Assembly (NCBI RefSeq): GCF_008806345.1
Contig: NZ_VZZJ01000003.1
Location: 1 to 64,000 of the forward strand
Reading direction: 5' to 3'
Origin: Methylobacterium planeticum
GTDB taxonomy: Bacteria > Pseudomonadota > Alphaproteobacteria > Rhizobiales > Beijerinckiaceae
Length of the DNA: 64,000 nucleotides
The notes beneath the pieces were generated by a model. The model was not told the origin of the DNA. It searched no databases and was given only the letters and a program-made list of their open reading frames with translations. How positions within the stretch are numbered: the first letter of the stretch is position 1; each line of letters starts with the position of its first letter. Shown in pieces: positions 40,727 to 48,797 of this stretch. The translations under genes and the position numbers were made by a program.

Positions 40727-41176
40727 CCGCACGGGGCCTTCCCGGACGGGAAGGCCTCCCCGCCGGCCGCGGCGGCCGAGAGATGCGGCGGATAAGGACA
40801 GAAAAGCGTCAGAATTCGCGGATGCCGCGGTCGCGCCAAGACCAATCGATCGCCTCAGGTTGCACTGCACACACCTTAAGGTTTTTCTTGCCTGTCCTTG
40901 TGCTCGATCATGAACAGCTACATTCCATGATCGCCGCAGGTCTTAAGTTTCATCATCCCGCATGCTAAGCCCGACCCCGGCGCCGTGACGCAGGATCAGA
41001 GCCGTCGCGGCCCGCTTTCATGCTGGGACAACGGAGATGGATCTCGGTCTTTGCGCGCGTGGGTGCGATGGGACCCGGCGGCAAGCGCGCGCGAGTGGAC
41101 GCCACGATTGCGGAGCGTCATCATTCTCCTTCGCAGGATCTCGCGCTGAGCCTCGGGCGCGGCCGGCGCGGCGCGG
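40727..41176. other. 450-bp intergenic region with low-GC dyads
   Basis: Between GST and the PAS-HTH regulator. From about 40860 to 40970 base composition drops and several dyads cluster: CCTTAAGG (40874-40881), GATCATG at 40906-40912 with CATGATC at 40926-40932 (13-nt spacer), and another CTTAAG near 40944. This looks regulatory, probably for the PAS-HTH gene. No coding sequence was recognised. Confidence 0.5.
40735..40756 (+). terminator. Hairpin after GST gene
   Basis: GGCCTTCCC (40735-40743) pairs with GGGAAGGCC (40748-40756) around GGAC. No T-run follows (TCCCC). Confidence 0.6.
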
Positions 41177-42205
41177 GTGCGCGTCGTGACGGTCGCGGGG
41201 CTCGCCTTCTCGTCCCACGCCTACCTGCAATTGGTGGAGAGCTTCGGGCTCACCGGCCACTGGAGCTGGAACTTCGACACCGGCATCCAGACCTGGTCCC
41301 TCGGCCTCCACCGGATCCTCGGGCTTGCCCCCGGTGCCCTGCGGCCGGATTACGACGCCTTCCGCAACCGGGTGCATCCCGAGGACCTCGCGGTGATCGA
41401 GACCGCGTCCGAGATCGTGGAGGACGGGCTCCTGCGCGACCACCGGGTCCGGGTGATCCGCCCGGACGGGTCGGTGCGCATCCTGTCCACCCGCGGCGAG
41501 GTCTACGTCTCCCCGGAGGCCCGCCCGCGCGCCGCCGCCTGCACGGTGCTCGACATCACCGAGCCGGCGCATCTCGCGCGGGCGCAGGCCCTGGAGCGGC
41601 GCCGGCGCTGGGCCCTGTTCGAGCAGAGCCAGGGCTTCCAGTTCACCAACTCGATCGAGGGCGAGTTCCACTTCCCGCCGGAGCTGTTCGCCCTGACGGG
41701 GCTGCCCCCCGACGCGGTGGCGGACGACCCCTTCCTGACGATCCATCCGGGGGAGCGCGAGCACTGGCGCGGCCTCAGCATCGAGGCGCAGGCCGCCGGG
41801 CTGGTCCACATCGCCACGCCGCTGGTGCCCCTGGCGCATGGCGGCAACCGGCGCTTCGTCGTCGTCACGGTCCCGGTCCTCGACGCGGCGGGGTCGATCG
41901 TGGAGTGGAGCAGCATCACCCAGCCCGCCGAGACCGCGGGCCTGCCGATCACGGACGGGGCCCGGGCGGGCCTGGAGCAGGCCGTGCGCGGGCACCACCT
42001 GCGGGCGGCCCGCGCCCTCCTCGGCTGGTCGATGTCCGACCTCGCCCGGGCGAGCGGCCTCTCCTTCTCCACCGTCCGGCGCCTCGAGGACGATGGCGAG
42101 AGCCCGGCCGCCCGCTCGCGCCACGCGGTGATCGCCGCGATGCGCATTGCCGGCATCCGCTCCCTGCTCCTCAACGGCAACCGCATCGCGGTCGCGCGGC
42201 GCTGA
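41177..42205 (+). CDS. PAS-domain regulator with XRE-type HTH
   Basis: About 342 residues, starting with GTG (41177 or 41186). The first PAS-like domain (about 15-125) has WSWNFDTGIQTWSLGLHRILG and VIRPDGSVRILSTRGEV, as in PAS_3 folds. A second degenerate PAS-like part follows (about 145-250). The C-terminal 65 residues are a helix-turn-helix (ALLGWSMSDLARASGLSFST, then a recognition helix). A soluble one-component sensor is likely; the ligand is unknown. It stands alone, with a dyad-rich region upstream. Confidence 0.8.
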   Translation: MRVVTVAGLAFSSHAYLQLVESFGLTGHWSWNFDTGIQTWSLGLHRILGLAPGALRPDYDAFRNRVHPEDLAVIETASEIVEDGLLRDHRVRVIRPDGSVRILSTRGEVYVSPEARPRAAACTVLDITEPAHLARAQALERRRRWALFEQSQGFQFTNSIEGEFHFPPELFALTGLPPDAVADDPFLTIHPGEREHWRGLSIEAQAAGLVHIATPLVPLAHGGNRRFVVVTVPVLDAAGSIVEWSSITQPAETAGLPITDGARAGLEQAVRGHHLRAARALLGWSMSDLARASGLSFSTVRRLEDDGESPAARSRHAVIAAMRIAGIRSLLLNGNRIAVARR

Positions 42206-42312
42206 GGCTGGTGGCCGACATCGCTCCCTTAATCTTGTCGGCTCGTGACCCCGAGCGCACCATCGGTCCGCGCACCAAGCGTCAGAACTCGATCGCGCGG
42301 AGAGCGGGGCCG

Positions 42313-43176
42313 TCAGCGCAGGCTGTCGAGGGGCACCGGCGCGGCGTGGGGGCGCGTGGCGAGCATCCGGTCGATCAGCGCCAGAACCTCGGCGCGCCCG
42401 CAATTGGCCGCGGGCTCGAAGGGCGTCCAGGTCTGGGTGAAGTCGAGCCGGGCGAAGACGTCGCGGTAGCGGCGCAGCTCGTTCGTGGTCAGCGGCACCC
42501 CGCGCACGAAGGCCTTGTGGGCCGAGATCGTGAGCGCGCGGCGGGCATCCTCCGGGTCGAGCTCGAATTTCAGCGCGTCGCCGCAGAACAGGATCTTTCG
42601 CGAGCGGTCGAACAGGACGGCGTGCCCGTCGAAATGCCCGGCGGTGCGGTGCAGCTCCAACCCCGGCAGGGGCTCCAGGACATCGTCGTAGGGCCAGGAG
42701 ACCTGGAGCGCCGCGCTCCAGGTGAAGTCCGCGGCCGGCAGGCAGAGCTCGGGGTCGAAGCGGTCCTGAAGCTGCACCAGGGCGCCGTAGGAATGCGGGT
42801 GCGAGGCGGAGAGGACCGCCATGCCGCCGAGGCCCGCGATGTGCTGGAGCGCGGCCTCGCTGAAGACCGGGCAGGCCTCGAAGCCCATGTTGCCGGCCGG
42901 CGTCTGGATCAGGTAGGCGCTCGGGCCGATGCCGGAGACCGGCTCGTTCCAGAAGCGCCAGATGCCGGGCTCCAGCTCCTGCCAGTGGCAGGGGAACCGC
43001 GCCTGCGCCTCCGGCTCGGTCCAGAAGCGCCAGCCGTCCTGCGGCACCACGTGGCGCGCGTCGAGGCACATCGGGCAATGCGGCGGCGCCTCGAAATGGC
43101 GCTGCCAGAAGCCGCAATTGTCGCAGGTATAGGCGGGCAGCGCGAGGGCGCCCGCGAAGGGCAGGTAACCGGGCAC
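42313..43176 (-). CDS. MBL-fold protein with N-terminal zinc ribbon
   Basis: 287 residues. The N terminus has a rubredoxin-like knuckle pair (YTCDNCGFW and HCPMCLDARH). A metallo-beta-lactamase fold follows, with later metal-site elements HFDGHAVL and KILFCGDALK. The normal HxHxDH motif is degenerate: SASHPHSYGAL keeps two His but lacks the Asp/His. It may bind one metal or be non-hydrolytic, possibly redox-linked through the zinc/iron knuckle. GTG start with a GGACGAG-type site. It stands alone. Confidence 0.8.
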   Translation of the reverse strand: MPGYLPFAGALALPAYTCDNCGFWQRHFEAPPHCPMCLDARHVVPQDGWRFWTEPEAQARFPCHWQELEPGIWRFWNEPVSGIGPSAYLIQTPAGNMGFEACPVFSEAALQHIAGLGGMAVLSASHPHSYGALVQLQDRFDPELCLPAADFTWSAALQVSWPYDDVLEPLPGLELHRTAGHFDGHAVLFDRSRKILFCGDALKFELDPEDARRALTISAHKAFVRGVPLTTNELRRYRDVFARLDFTQTWTPFEPAANCGRAEVLALIDRMLATRPHAAPVPLDSLR

Positions 43177-43223
43177 GGGCGTCTCGTCCTTGAGGCGGCG
43201 ATGGCGTCAGGTATCAGGCCGCC

Positions 43224-43264
43224 GGCGGGATTGCATCCCGGCGGGACTGCGTCCCGGCGGGATG
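43224..43264. repeat. 16-nt tandem repeat, each copy a mini-hairpin
   Basis: GGCGGGATTGCATCCC (43224-43239) and GGCGGGACTGCGTCCC (43240-43255), then a partial third copy. Each unit folds (GGGA...TCCC), and the two changes in the loop-proximal stem compensate. It lies between the MBL gene and the RND pump. Confidence 0.8.
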
Positions 43265-43367
43265 GGGCGGGCCGCCCCCCGTCGCGACGGCAACCCGCGC
43301 CCTTCCGTTCCCCGGCCTCGATCCGCGACGGATCGCGGGCCGTCGCCGGGTTTCTTCAGGCTCCGCC

Positions 43368-46300
43368 CTAGGAATGGGCGGGCGAGCCGTGGGGCACGTC
43401 GTCCCGGTCCGGCGTCGGGCCGGACGGGTCGTTGCCGCGCTTCTTCGCGACCCAGATCAGCACGCGCCGGATGGCGACGTAGAAGACCGGGGTCAGGAAC
43501 AGGCCGAACACCGTCGCGCCGATCATGCCGAAGAACACCGCGGTGCCGAGCGCCTGGCGCATCTCGGCACCGGGGCCGGTGGCGATGACGAGGGGCAGCA
43601 CGCCGAGGATGAAGGCGAAGGCCGTCATCAGGATCGGGCGCAGGCGCAGGCGGCAGGCCTCGACCGCCGCCTGGACCGGGCCCTTGCGCTCGGTCTGCTC
43701 GATGTCGTGGGCGAACTCGACGATCAGGATCGCGTTCTTGGCCGCGAGGCCGATGAGCACGATCAGCCCGATCTGGGTCAGGATGTTGTTGTCCTGCCCT
43801 CTCAGCTGCACCCCGAACAGGGCCGCGAGCACGCCCGTCGGCACCACGAGCAGGATCGCGAGCGGCAGCGCCCAGGATTCGTACTGCGCGGCGAGCACCA
43901 GGAAGACCAGGAGCACGCCGAGGCCGAAGACGTAGATCGCCGTGTTGCCGGTGGCCTTCTGCTGGAACGCGATCTCGGTCCAGTCGTAGGCCATGCCCTC
44001 CGGCAGGGCCTTGGCGGCGATCTGCTCCATCGCGGTCAGCGCCTGGCCCGTCGAGACGCCGGGCTTGGCCACGCCCTGCACCGGCACCGAGTAGAACAGG
44101 TTGAAGCGCTGCACGATCTGCGGGCCGGTGATCTCGCGGATCTGGGCGAGCGTCCCCATCGGCACCAGGGCGCCGGTGGAGGAGCGCACCTTCAGCTGCT
44201 CGATGTCCTGCTTCGAGAGCCGGAACGGCGCGTCCGCCTGCACGCGCACCTGGTAGATCCGGCCCAGCGTGTTGAAGTCGTTCACGTAGGCGCCGCCGAG
44301 ATTGGCCTGCACCGTGGCGAAGACGTTGGCGAGGGGCACGTTGAGCATGCGCGCCACCGTGCGGTCGATGTCGAGGTAGAGCTGCGGCGTGTCGTTGCCG
44401 AAGGTCGTGAACACCCGCTGCACGTCGTTGCTCTGGTTGGCCTGCCCGATCAGGTCGCCGGCGGCCGCCAGCAGCGGGCCGATCGCCGAGGATTGCCGGC
44501 TCTCCACCTGCATCTTGAAGCCGCCGCCATTGCCGAGGCCGCGCACGGGCGGGGGCGGGATCACGATGACCCGCGCCTCCTGGATGCTGGCGGTCGCCTT
44601 GAGCACGTCGCCCGTGATCACCGCCGCGGTGCGGCCCTGCGCGGCCCGCTCCTTGGCGTTGGCCAGGGTGATGAACATGACGCCCGAGTTCGTCGTGTTG
44701 GTGAAGGTGGCGCCGTCGAAGCCCGCGATGATGACGGTGTTCGTGACGCCGTCGATCTTGCGGGCCTCGGCCGCGGCCCGGTTCACCGCGTCCGTGGTGC
44801 GGTCGAGGGAGGCGCCCGAGGGCAGCTGCACCACGCCGATCAGGTAGCCCTGGTCCTGGTCCGGGATGAAGCCCGTGGGGGTCGTCTGCGCGAGGTGGAG
44901 CGTCGCCGCGATGATGCCCGCGTAGAGCACCATCATGACGAGCAGCCCGACCACGTAGCCGGTCAGCGCCCCGATCACCCGGGCGTAGCCGTGCGAGAGC
45001 GCGTCGAAGCCGCGGTTGAACAGGCTCGCCAGCCAGGCGACGAAGCGGGCGAGGAAGAATTTCGGCTTCTTGCGGGCGTGGTGGGGCTTCAGCAGCAGCT
45101 TGCACAGCGCCGGCGACAGCGTCAGCGAGTTGAACATCGAGATGATGGTCGAGGCCGCGATGGTCAGGGCGAACTGCTTGTAGAACTGGCCCGAGATGCC
45201 CGGGATGAAGGCGGTCGGGATGAACACCGCCGAGAGCACCAGCGCGATCGCCACCACCGCGCCGCCGACCTCGTCCATGGTCTTGTGCGCGGCCTCGCCC
45301 GGCGAGAGCCCCTGCTCCATGTTGCGCTCGACGTTCTCCACCACCACGATGGCGTCGTCGACCACGATGCCGATGGCGAGCACGAGCCCGAACAAGGTCA
45401 GGTTGTTCAGCGAGAAGCCGAAGGCCGCCATCGCCGCGAAGGTGCCCACGAGCGAGACCGGGATCGCGATCACGGGGATCAGGGCCGTGCGCCAGCTCTG
45501 CAGGAACACCAGCACCACGATGACCACGAGGGCCACCGCCTCGAACAGGGTCTTGTAGACCTCCTGGATCGATTCCTCGATGAACTCGGTCGGGTTGTAG
45601 GCGATGCGGTACTCGACGTCCGGCGGGAAGTTCTTCTTCAGCCGGTCGATCGTGGCGCGCACCTGCGTGGCGGCGTCGAGGGCGTTGGTGCCCGGGCGCT
45701 GGAACACGCCGATGCCGACGGCGGGCGTGTCGTTCAGGAAGGAGTTGGTGGTGTAGTCCTTCTGGCCCATCTCGACGCGGGCCACGTCCTTGATGCGCAC
45801 GAGGCGCCCGTCCGCGGCCTTGACGATGACCTCGGCGAATTCCTCCGGCGTCTGGAAGCGCCCCTGCGACTGCACCACGAGCTGGAAGGCGTTCGAGGAG
45901 GGCGCGGGCGGGGCCCCGAGGGCGCCAGCCGCCACCTGCACGTTCTGCTCCTGCAGGGCGGTGGTGATGTCGGTGGTCGTCAGCCCGTAGGCCGCGAGCT
46001 TGTTCGGGTCGAGCCAGATGCGCTCGGCGTACTCGTTGCCGCCGAAGATAGAGATGTCGCCGACGCCGTCGAGGCGCAGCATCTCGTCGCGGATGTTCAG
46101 GTAGATGTAGTTGGCGAGGTAGTTCTGGTCGTAGGTCCGCTTCGGCGAGAGCAGGTGCACCACCAGCATCAGGTCGGGCGAGGCCTTGCGCACCGTGACG
46201 CCGAGGTTGCGCACGTCCGGCGGCAGGCGCGGCTGCGCCACCGAGAGCCGGTTCTGCACGAGGACGTTAGCGATATCGAGGTTGGTGCCGACCTTGAAGG

Positions 46301-46583
46301 TCACCGTCAGCAGCATGTTGCCGTCGTTGGTCGACAGTGACGTCATGTAGAGCATGTTGTCGACGCCGTTGACCTCCTGCTCGATCGGCGTCGCGATGGT
46401 GGCCGCCACGGTCTCGGCGTTGGCGCCCGGGAAGGAGGCGCGCACGGTCACGGTCGGCGGCACGATCTCGGGATATTGCGAGACCGGCAGCGCCTCGTAG
46501 GCGACGAAGCCGAGGAGCAGGAAGATGATCGACGTGACCGAGGCGAAGATCGGCCGGTCGACGAAGAAGTGGGCAAAGCGCAT
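43368..46583 (-). CDS. RND multidrug efflux pump, inner-membrane subunit
   Basis: A 1071-residue HAE1-family proton antiporter (AcrB/MexB type) with 12 helices and two large periplasmic loops. MRFAHFFVDRPIFASVTSII is the standard start. The proton relay is in FGLVLAIGIVVDDAIVVVENVER (Asp-Asp in TM4), with Lys and Thr partners in TM10-11, and FIPGISGQFYKQFALT and TGFIPDQDQGYL are conserved. It works with the adaptor encoded 206 bp upstream; an outer-membrane channel gene is not in the window. The start at 46583 is used in place of a 9-residue extension. Confidence 0.96.
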   Translation of the reverse strand: MRFAHFFVDRPIFASVTSIIFLLLGFVAYEALPVSQYPEIVPPTVTVRASFPGANAETVAATIATPIEQEVNGVDNMLYMTSLSTNDGNMLLTVTFKVGTNLDIANVLVQNRLSVAQPRLPPDVRNLGVTVRKASPDLMLVVHLLSPKRTYDQNYLANYIYLNIRDEMLRLDGVGDISIFGGNEYAERIWLDPNKLAAYGLTTTDITTALQEQNVQVAAGALGAPPAPSSNAFQLVVQSQGRFQTPEEFAEVIVKAADGRLVRIKDVARVEMGQKDYTTNSFLNDTPAVGIGVFQRPGTNALDAATQVRATIDRLKKNFPPDVEYRIAYNPTEFIEESIQEVYKTLFEAVALVVIVVLVFLQSWRTALIPVIAIPVSLVGTFAAMAAFGFSLNNLTLFGLVLAIGIVVDDAIVVVENVERNMEQGLSPGEAAHKTMDEVGGAVVAIALVLSAVFIPTAFIPGISGQFYKQFALTIAASTIISMFNSLTLSPALCKLLLKPHHARKKPKFFLARFVAWLASLFNRGFDALSHGYARVIGALTGYVVGLLVMMVLYAGIIAATLHLAQTTPTGFIPDQDQGYLIGVVQLPSGASLDRTTDAVNRAAAEARKIDGVTNTVIIAGFDGATFTNTTNSGVMFITLANAKERAAQGRTAAVITGDVLKATASIQEARVIVIPPPPVRGLGNGGGFKMQVESRQSSAIGPLLAAAGDLIGQANQSNDVQRVFTTFGNDTPQLYLDIDRTVARMLNVPLANVFATVQANLGGAYVNDFNTLGRIYQVRVQADAPFRLSKQDIEQLKVRSSTGALVPMGTLAQIREITGPQIVQRFNLFYSVPVQGVAKPGVSTGQALTAMEQIAAKALPEGMAYDWTEIAFQQKATGNTAIYVFGLGVLLVFLVLAAQYESWALPLAILLVVPTGVLAALFGVQLRGQDNNILTQIGLIVLIGLAAKNAILIVEFAHDIEQTERKGPVQAAVEACRLRLRPILMTAFAFILGVLPLVIATGPGAEMRQALGTAVFFGMIGATVFGLFLTPVFYVAIRRVLIWVAKKRGNDPSGPTPDRDDVPHGSPAHS

Positions 46584-46789
46584 CGGTCCAAACCTCTCGC
46601 CACCCGGCACCCCTGGAGGCGGTGGGCGGCTTGCGTCGTCTGCGGCGCGGCGCCCGGGGCCTCGTGGCCCCGGGCGCGACGGTCATCGGTTCGAGCCTGT
46701 CGCGGAGACCCCGCCCCCGGGAGCGCCGCGTCAGGTAGAGCGGTTCGGCTGGGCCGTCCCGGGTCCGGCCGCGCCGGGGCGGGCCCGGC

Positions 46790-47944
46790 TCAGCTTCGGC
46801 TCGGCGGCAGCGTCTTCATCTCGGCCGTCACCTTGGCGCCGGGGCGCACGCGGGTCAGCCCGTTGATGACGACGGTCTCGTCGCCCTTCAATCCCTCGCG
46901 GATGACCCGGTAGCCGTCGACCTTCGGGCCGAGCTTGATCTCCCGGGCGGCGGCGGTGCCGTCCTCGGCGATCACGTAGACGATGCGCTTGTCCTGGTTG
47001 GCCGTGACCGCGTCGTCGGGGAGCAGGATGCCCTGGTAGGGCTTCGTCGCCGGCAGCGAGACGATGCCGAACAGGCCCGGCTTGATGAAGCCGTCCTGGT
47101 TCTCCACCGTGGCGCGCAGGAGCACCGTGCCGGTCTGGTTGTCGACGCGGTTGTCCACGAAGTCGAGGGAGCCCTTGCGGGTCGGCTTCTCCTCGCCCGT
47201 GAGCGCGATCAGGATCGGCACGCCCTTGCCCTGCTGGGTCTGGCCCATGCCGATGCCGAGCGAGCCCTGGTACTTCAGGAAGGAGCGCTCATCGACCGTG
47301 AAGCCGAAATAGATCGGGTCGAGGGAGACGATCGTGGTCAGGAGGGTCTGGTCGGTGATGACGATGTTGCCCTCGGTGACGAGGCGCCGGCTGATGCGGC
47401 CGTTGATCGGCGAGCGCACCTCGGTGAAGTCGTAGTTGAGCTGGGCCTGGCGCAGGGCCGCCTCGGCGTTGTCGACGTCGGCCTGCGCGGTCTGCGAGGC
47501 CTGCCGGCGCTGGTCGGTGACCTGCTCGGAGATGTTGCCCGAGCGGCTCAGGGTCTGGGCGCGGTCGAGATCGGTCTGGGTGAAGTTCAGGCGCGCCTTG
47601 GCGGAGGTCAGGGTCGCGGTGGCCTGGTCGAGGGCCGCCTTGTAGGGCCGCCGGTCGATCACGAAGAGCAGGTCGCCCTTCTTCACCGTGGCGCCGTCCT
47701 GGAAGGCGATCTTGTCGAGGTAGCCCGTCACCCGGGCCCGGACCTCGACGAACTCCACCGGGTCGAACCGGCCCGTATAGGCGTCGCGCTCGACGATCTC
47801 GCGCACCACGGGCTTGGCCACCGACACGGTCGGGGGCGGGCCGCCGGGGGCCTGGGCCAGGGCCGGGCCGGCCGCGAGGCCGAGGCCCAGCAGGCCCGCG
47901 GTGAAGCCGAGTCGATTCAGAAGGCTTGTGAGCCGCTTGCGCAT
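46790..47944 (-). CDS. RND efflux periplasmic adaptor (HlyD/MexA type)
   Basis: A 384-residue membrane-fusion protein. A signal peptide (LLGLGLAAGPALAQAP) precedes the lipoyl half-motif VEVRARVTGYLDKIAFQDG, an alpha-hairpin (about 100-170) and the second lipoyl half SPINGRISRRLVTEGNIV. Beta-barrel and membrane-proximal domains follow. There is no lipobox Cys, so it is probably anchored by its uncleaved signal or soluble. It is cotranscribed with the pump gene. Two dyads just upstream may hold a repressor, but no regulator gene is adjacent. Confidence 0.94.
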   Translation of the reverse strand: MRKRLTSLLNRLGFTAGLLGLGLAAGPALAQAPGGPPPTVSVAKPVVREIVERDAYTGRFDPVEFVEVRARVTGYLDKIAFQDGATVKKGDLLFVIDRRPYKAALDQATATLTSAKARLNFTQTDLDRAQTLSRSGNISEQVTDQRRQASQTAQADVDNAEAALRQAQLNYDFTEVRSPINGRISRRLVTEGNIVITDQTLLTTIVSLDPIYFGFTVDERSFLKYQGSLGIGMGQTQQGKGVPILIALTGEEKPTRKGSLDFVDNRVDNQTGTVLLRATVENQDGFIKPGLFGIVSLPATKPYQGILLPDDAVTANQDKRIVYVIAEDGTAAAREIKLGPKVDGYRVIREGLKGDETVVINGLTRVRPGAKVTAEMKTLPPSRS

Positions 47945-48000
47945 GTTGGTTTTCCCTGCGCCTTGCGCCGTAGAAGCTCGGCGCCCGTCATGGGGTGCGT

Positions 48001-48060
48001 TTCCGCACAATCCTGCGGAACGAACGGCCGGAGCCGGATGATTCCCGGTTGAAACCGGAA
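48001..48060 (-). promoter_or_regulatory. Two dyads upstream of the efflux operon
   Basis: TTCCGCA-N6-TGCGGAA (48001-48020) is a perfect 20-bp dyad 57 nt before the adaptor ATG. CCGGTT-GA-AACCGG lies at 48045-48058. The first has the size of a TetR- or MarR-type operator. Confidence 0.5.
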
Positions 48061-48089
48061 CGGGGCGACGGAACGGGCCCGGCCCGGAG

Positions 48090-48410
48090 CTACGCGACCG
48101 GTTCACCGGAGCCGTACCAGTCCTTGAAGCCGCCCCGGTAATGCGCCTCGATCGGCAGGCCCGCATTCTGCGCCGCCGACAGGGCGTGCAGCGAGCGCAC
48201 GCCCGCCGCGCAGGAGAAGACCGGCCGGCGCCCGTCCTCCGCCACCAGGGCCGCGAGCGCCGCGGTGTCGAAGCTCGAGAGCGGGTGCGTGACCGAGCCC
48301 GGGATGTGGCCGGCCTCGAATTCGTGGGGCTCGCGCACGTCGATGACGAGCAGCGTGCCGTCCGCCAGGCCGCGCTTGATCGCGTCCCGGTCCAGATCCA
48401 CAACCTTCAT
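48090..48410 (-). CDS. Single-domain rhodanese-like sulfurtransferase
   Basis: A 106-residue rhodanese. LLVIDVREPHEFEAGHIPGSVTHP gives the conserved Asp and structural motif, and the active-site loop is FSCAAGVRS with the sulfur-carrying cysteine followed by a hydrophobic-Gly-Arg-Ser turn. GGFKDWYGSGEPV is the usual C terminus. It transfers sulfane sulfur to an unknown acceptor. No signal peptide. It stands alone upstream of the efflux operon on the same strand (145 bp apart). Confidence 0.92.
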   Translation of the reverse strand: MKVVDLDRDAIKRGLADGTLLVIDVREPHEFEAGHIPGSVTHPLSSFDTAALAALVAEDGRRPVFSCAAGVRSLHALSAAQNAGLPIEAHYRGGFKDWYGSGEPVA

Positions 48411-48797
48411 ACGCTCCCCTTTCCTGACCCTCGCGGCCCCGCCGCGGCGGGCCGTTCCGCGCCGCCCGGCGCAACTCCATACCCGACGCGCGGGGTCGCA
48501 GGCGACAGGCCGCGGCGCGTTCCGCGGACCGACCCGCCCCGCGGATCGTCCGCCGGCATCGGTCGCCGGCAGGGATCCCCGACCGGCGCGATGACCGCCG
48601 GGCGAGGCGCCCGGCGGCGGAGTGACAGGCAGGCAAGCGTCGGAATCGCCGCGGCCGAAGCGCGGGCTGACGCTTTTTCATATTCGTCAGTCGTCAGCGT
48701 GGCAACCGGGACGCCGCCGGCGCCGGCTTCCGCATCGCCCTGCTGGCGGCCACGACCCTCCGTGCGGGCGCGGCCATCCGCGGGCCCACGACGCCGC
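48411..48797. other. 387-bp intergenic region, rhodanese / GT4
   Basis: No gene recognised. A spaced inverted repeat GCTGACG (48666-48672) ... CGTCAGC (48692-48698) flanks an AT-richer TTTTTCATATTC segment, and CGTCAGT-CGTCAGC is also a direct repeat of 7 nt. It could be a regulated promoter for the rhodanese gene, with a leader of about 250 nt. Confidence 0.45.

Noticed and set aside
43374-46340. A 988-codon frame antisense to the RND pump
   Set aside because: Composition dominated by His, Arg, Asp and Gly and no family match; a mirror of the pump's codon bias.
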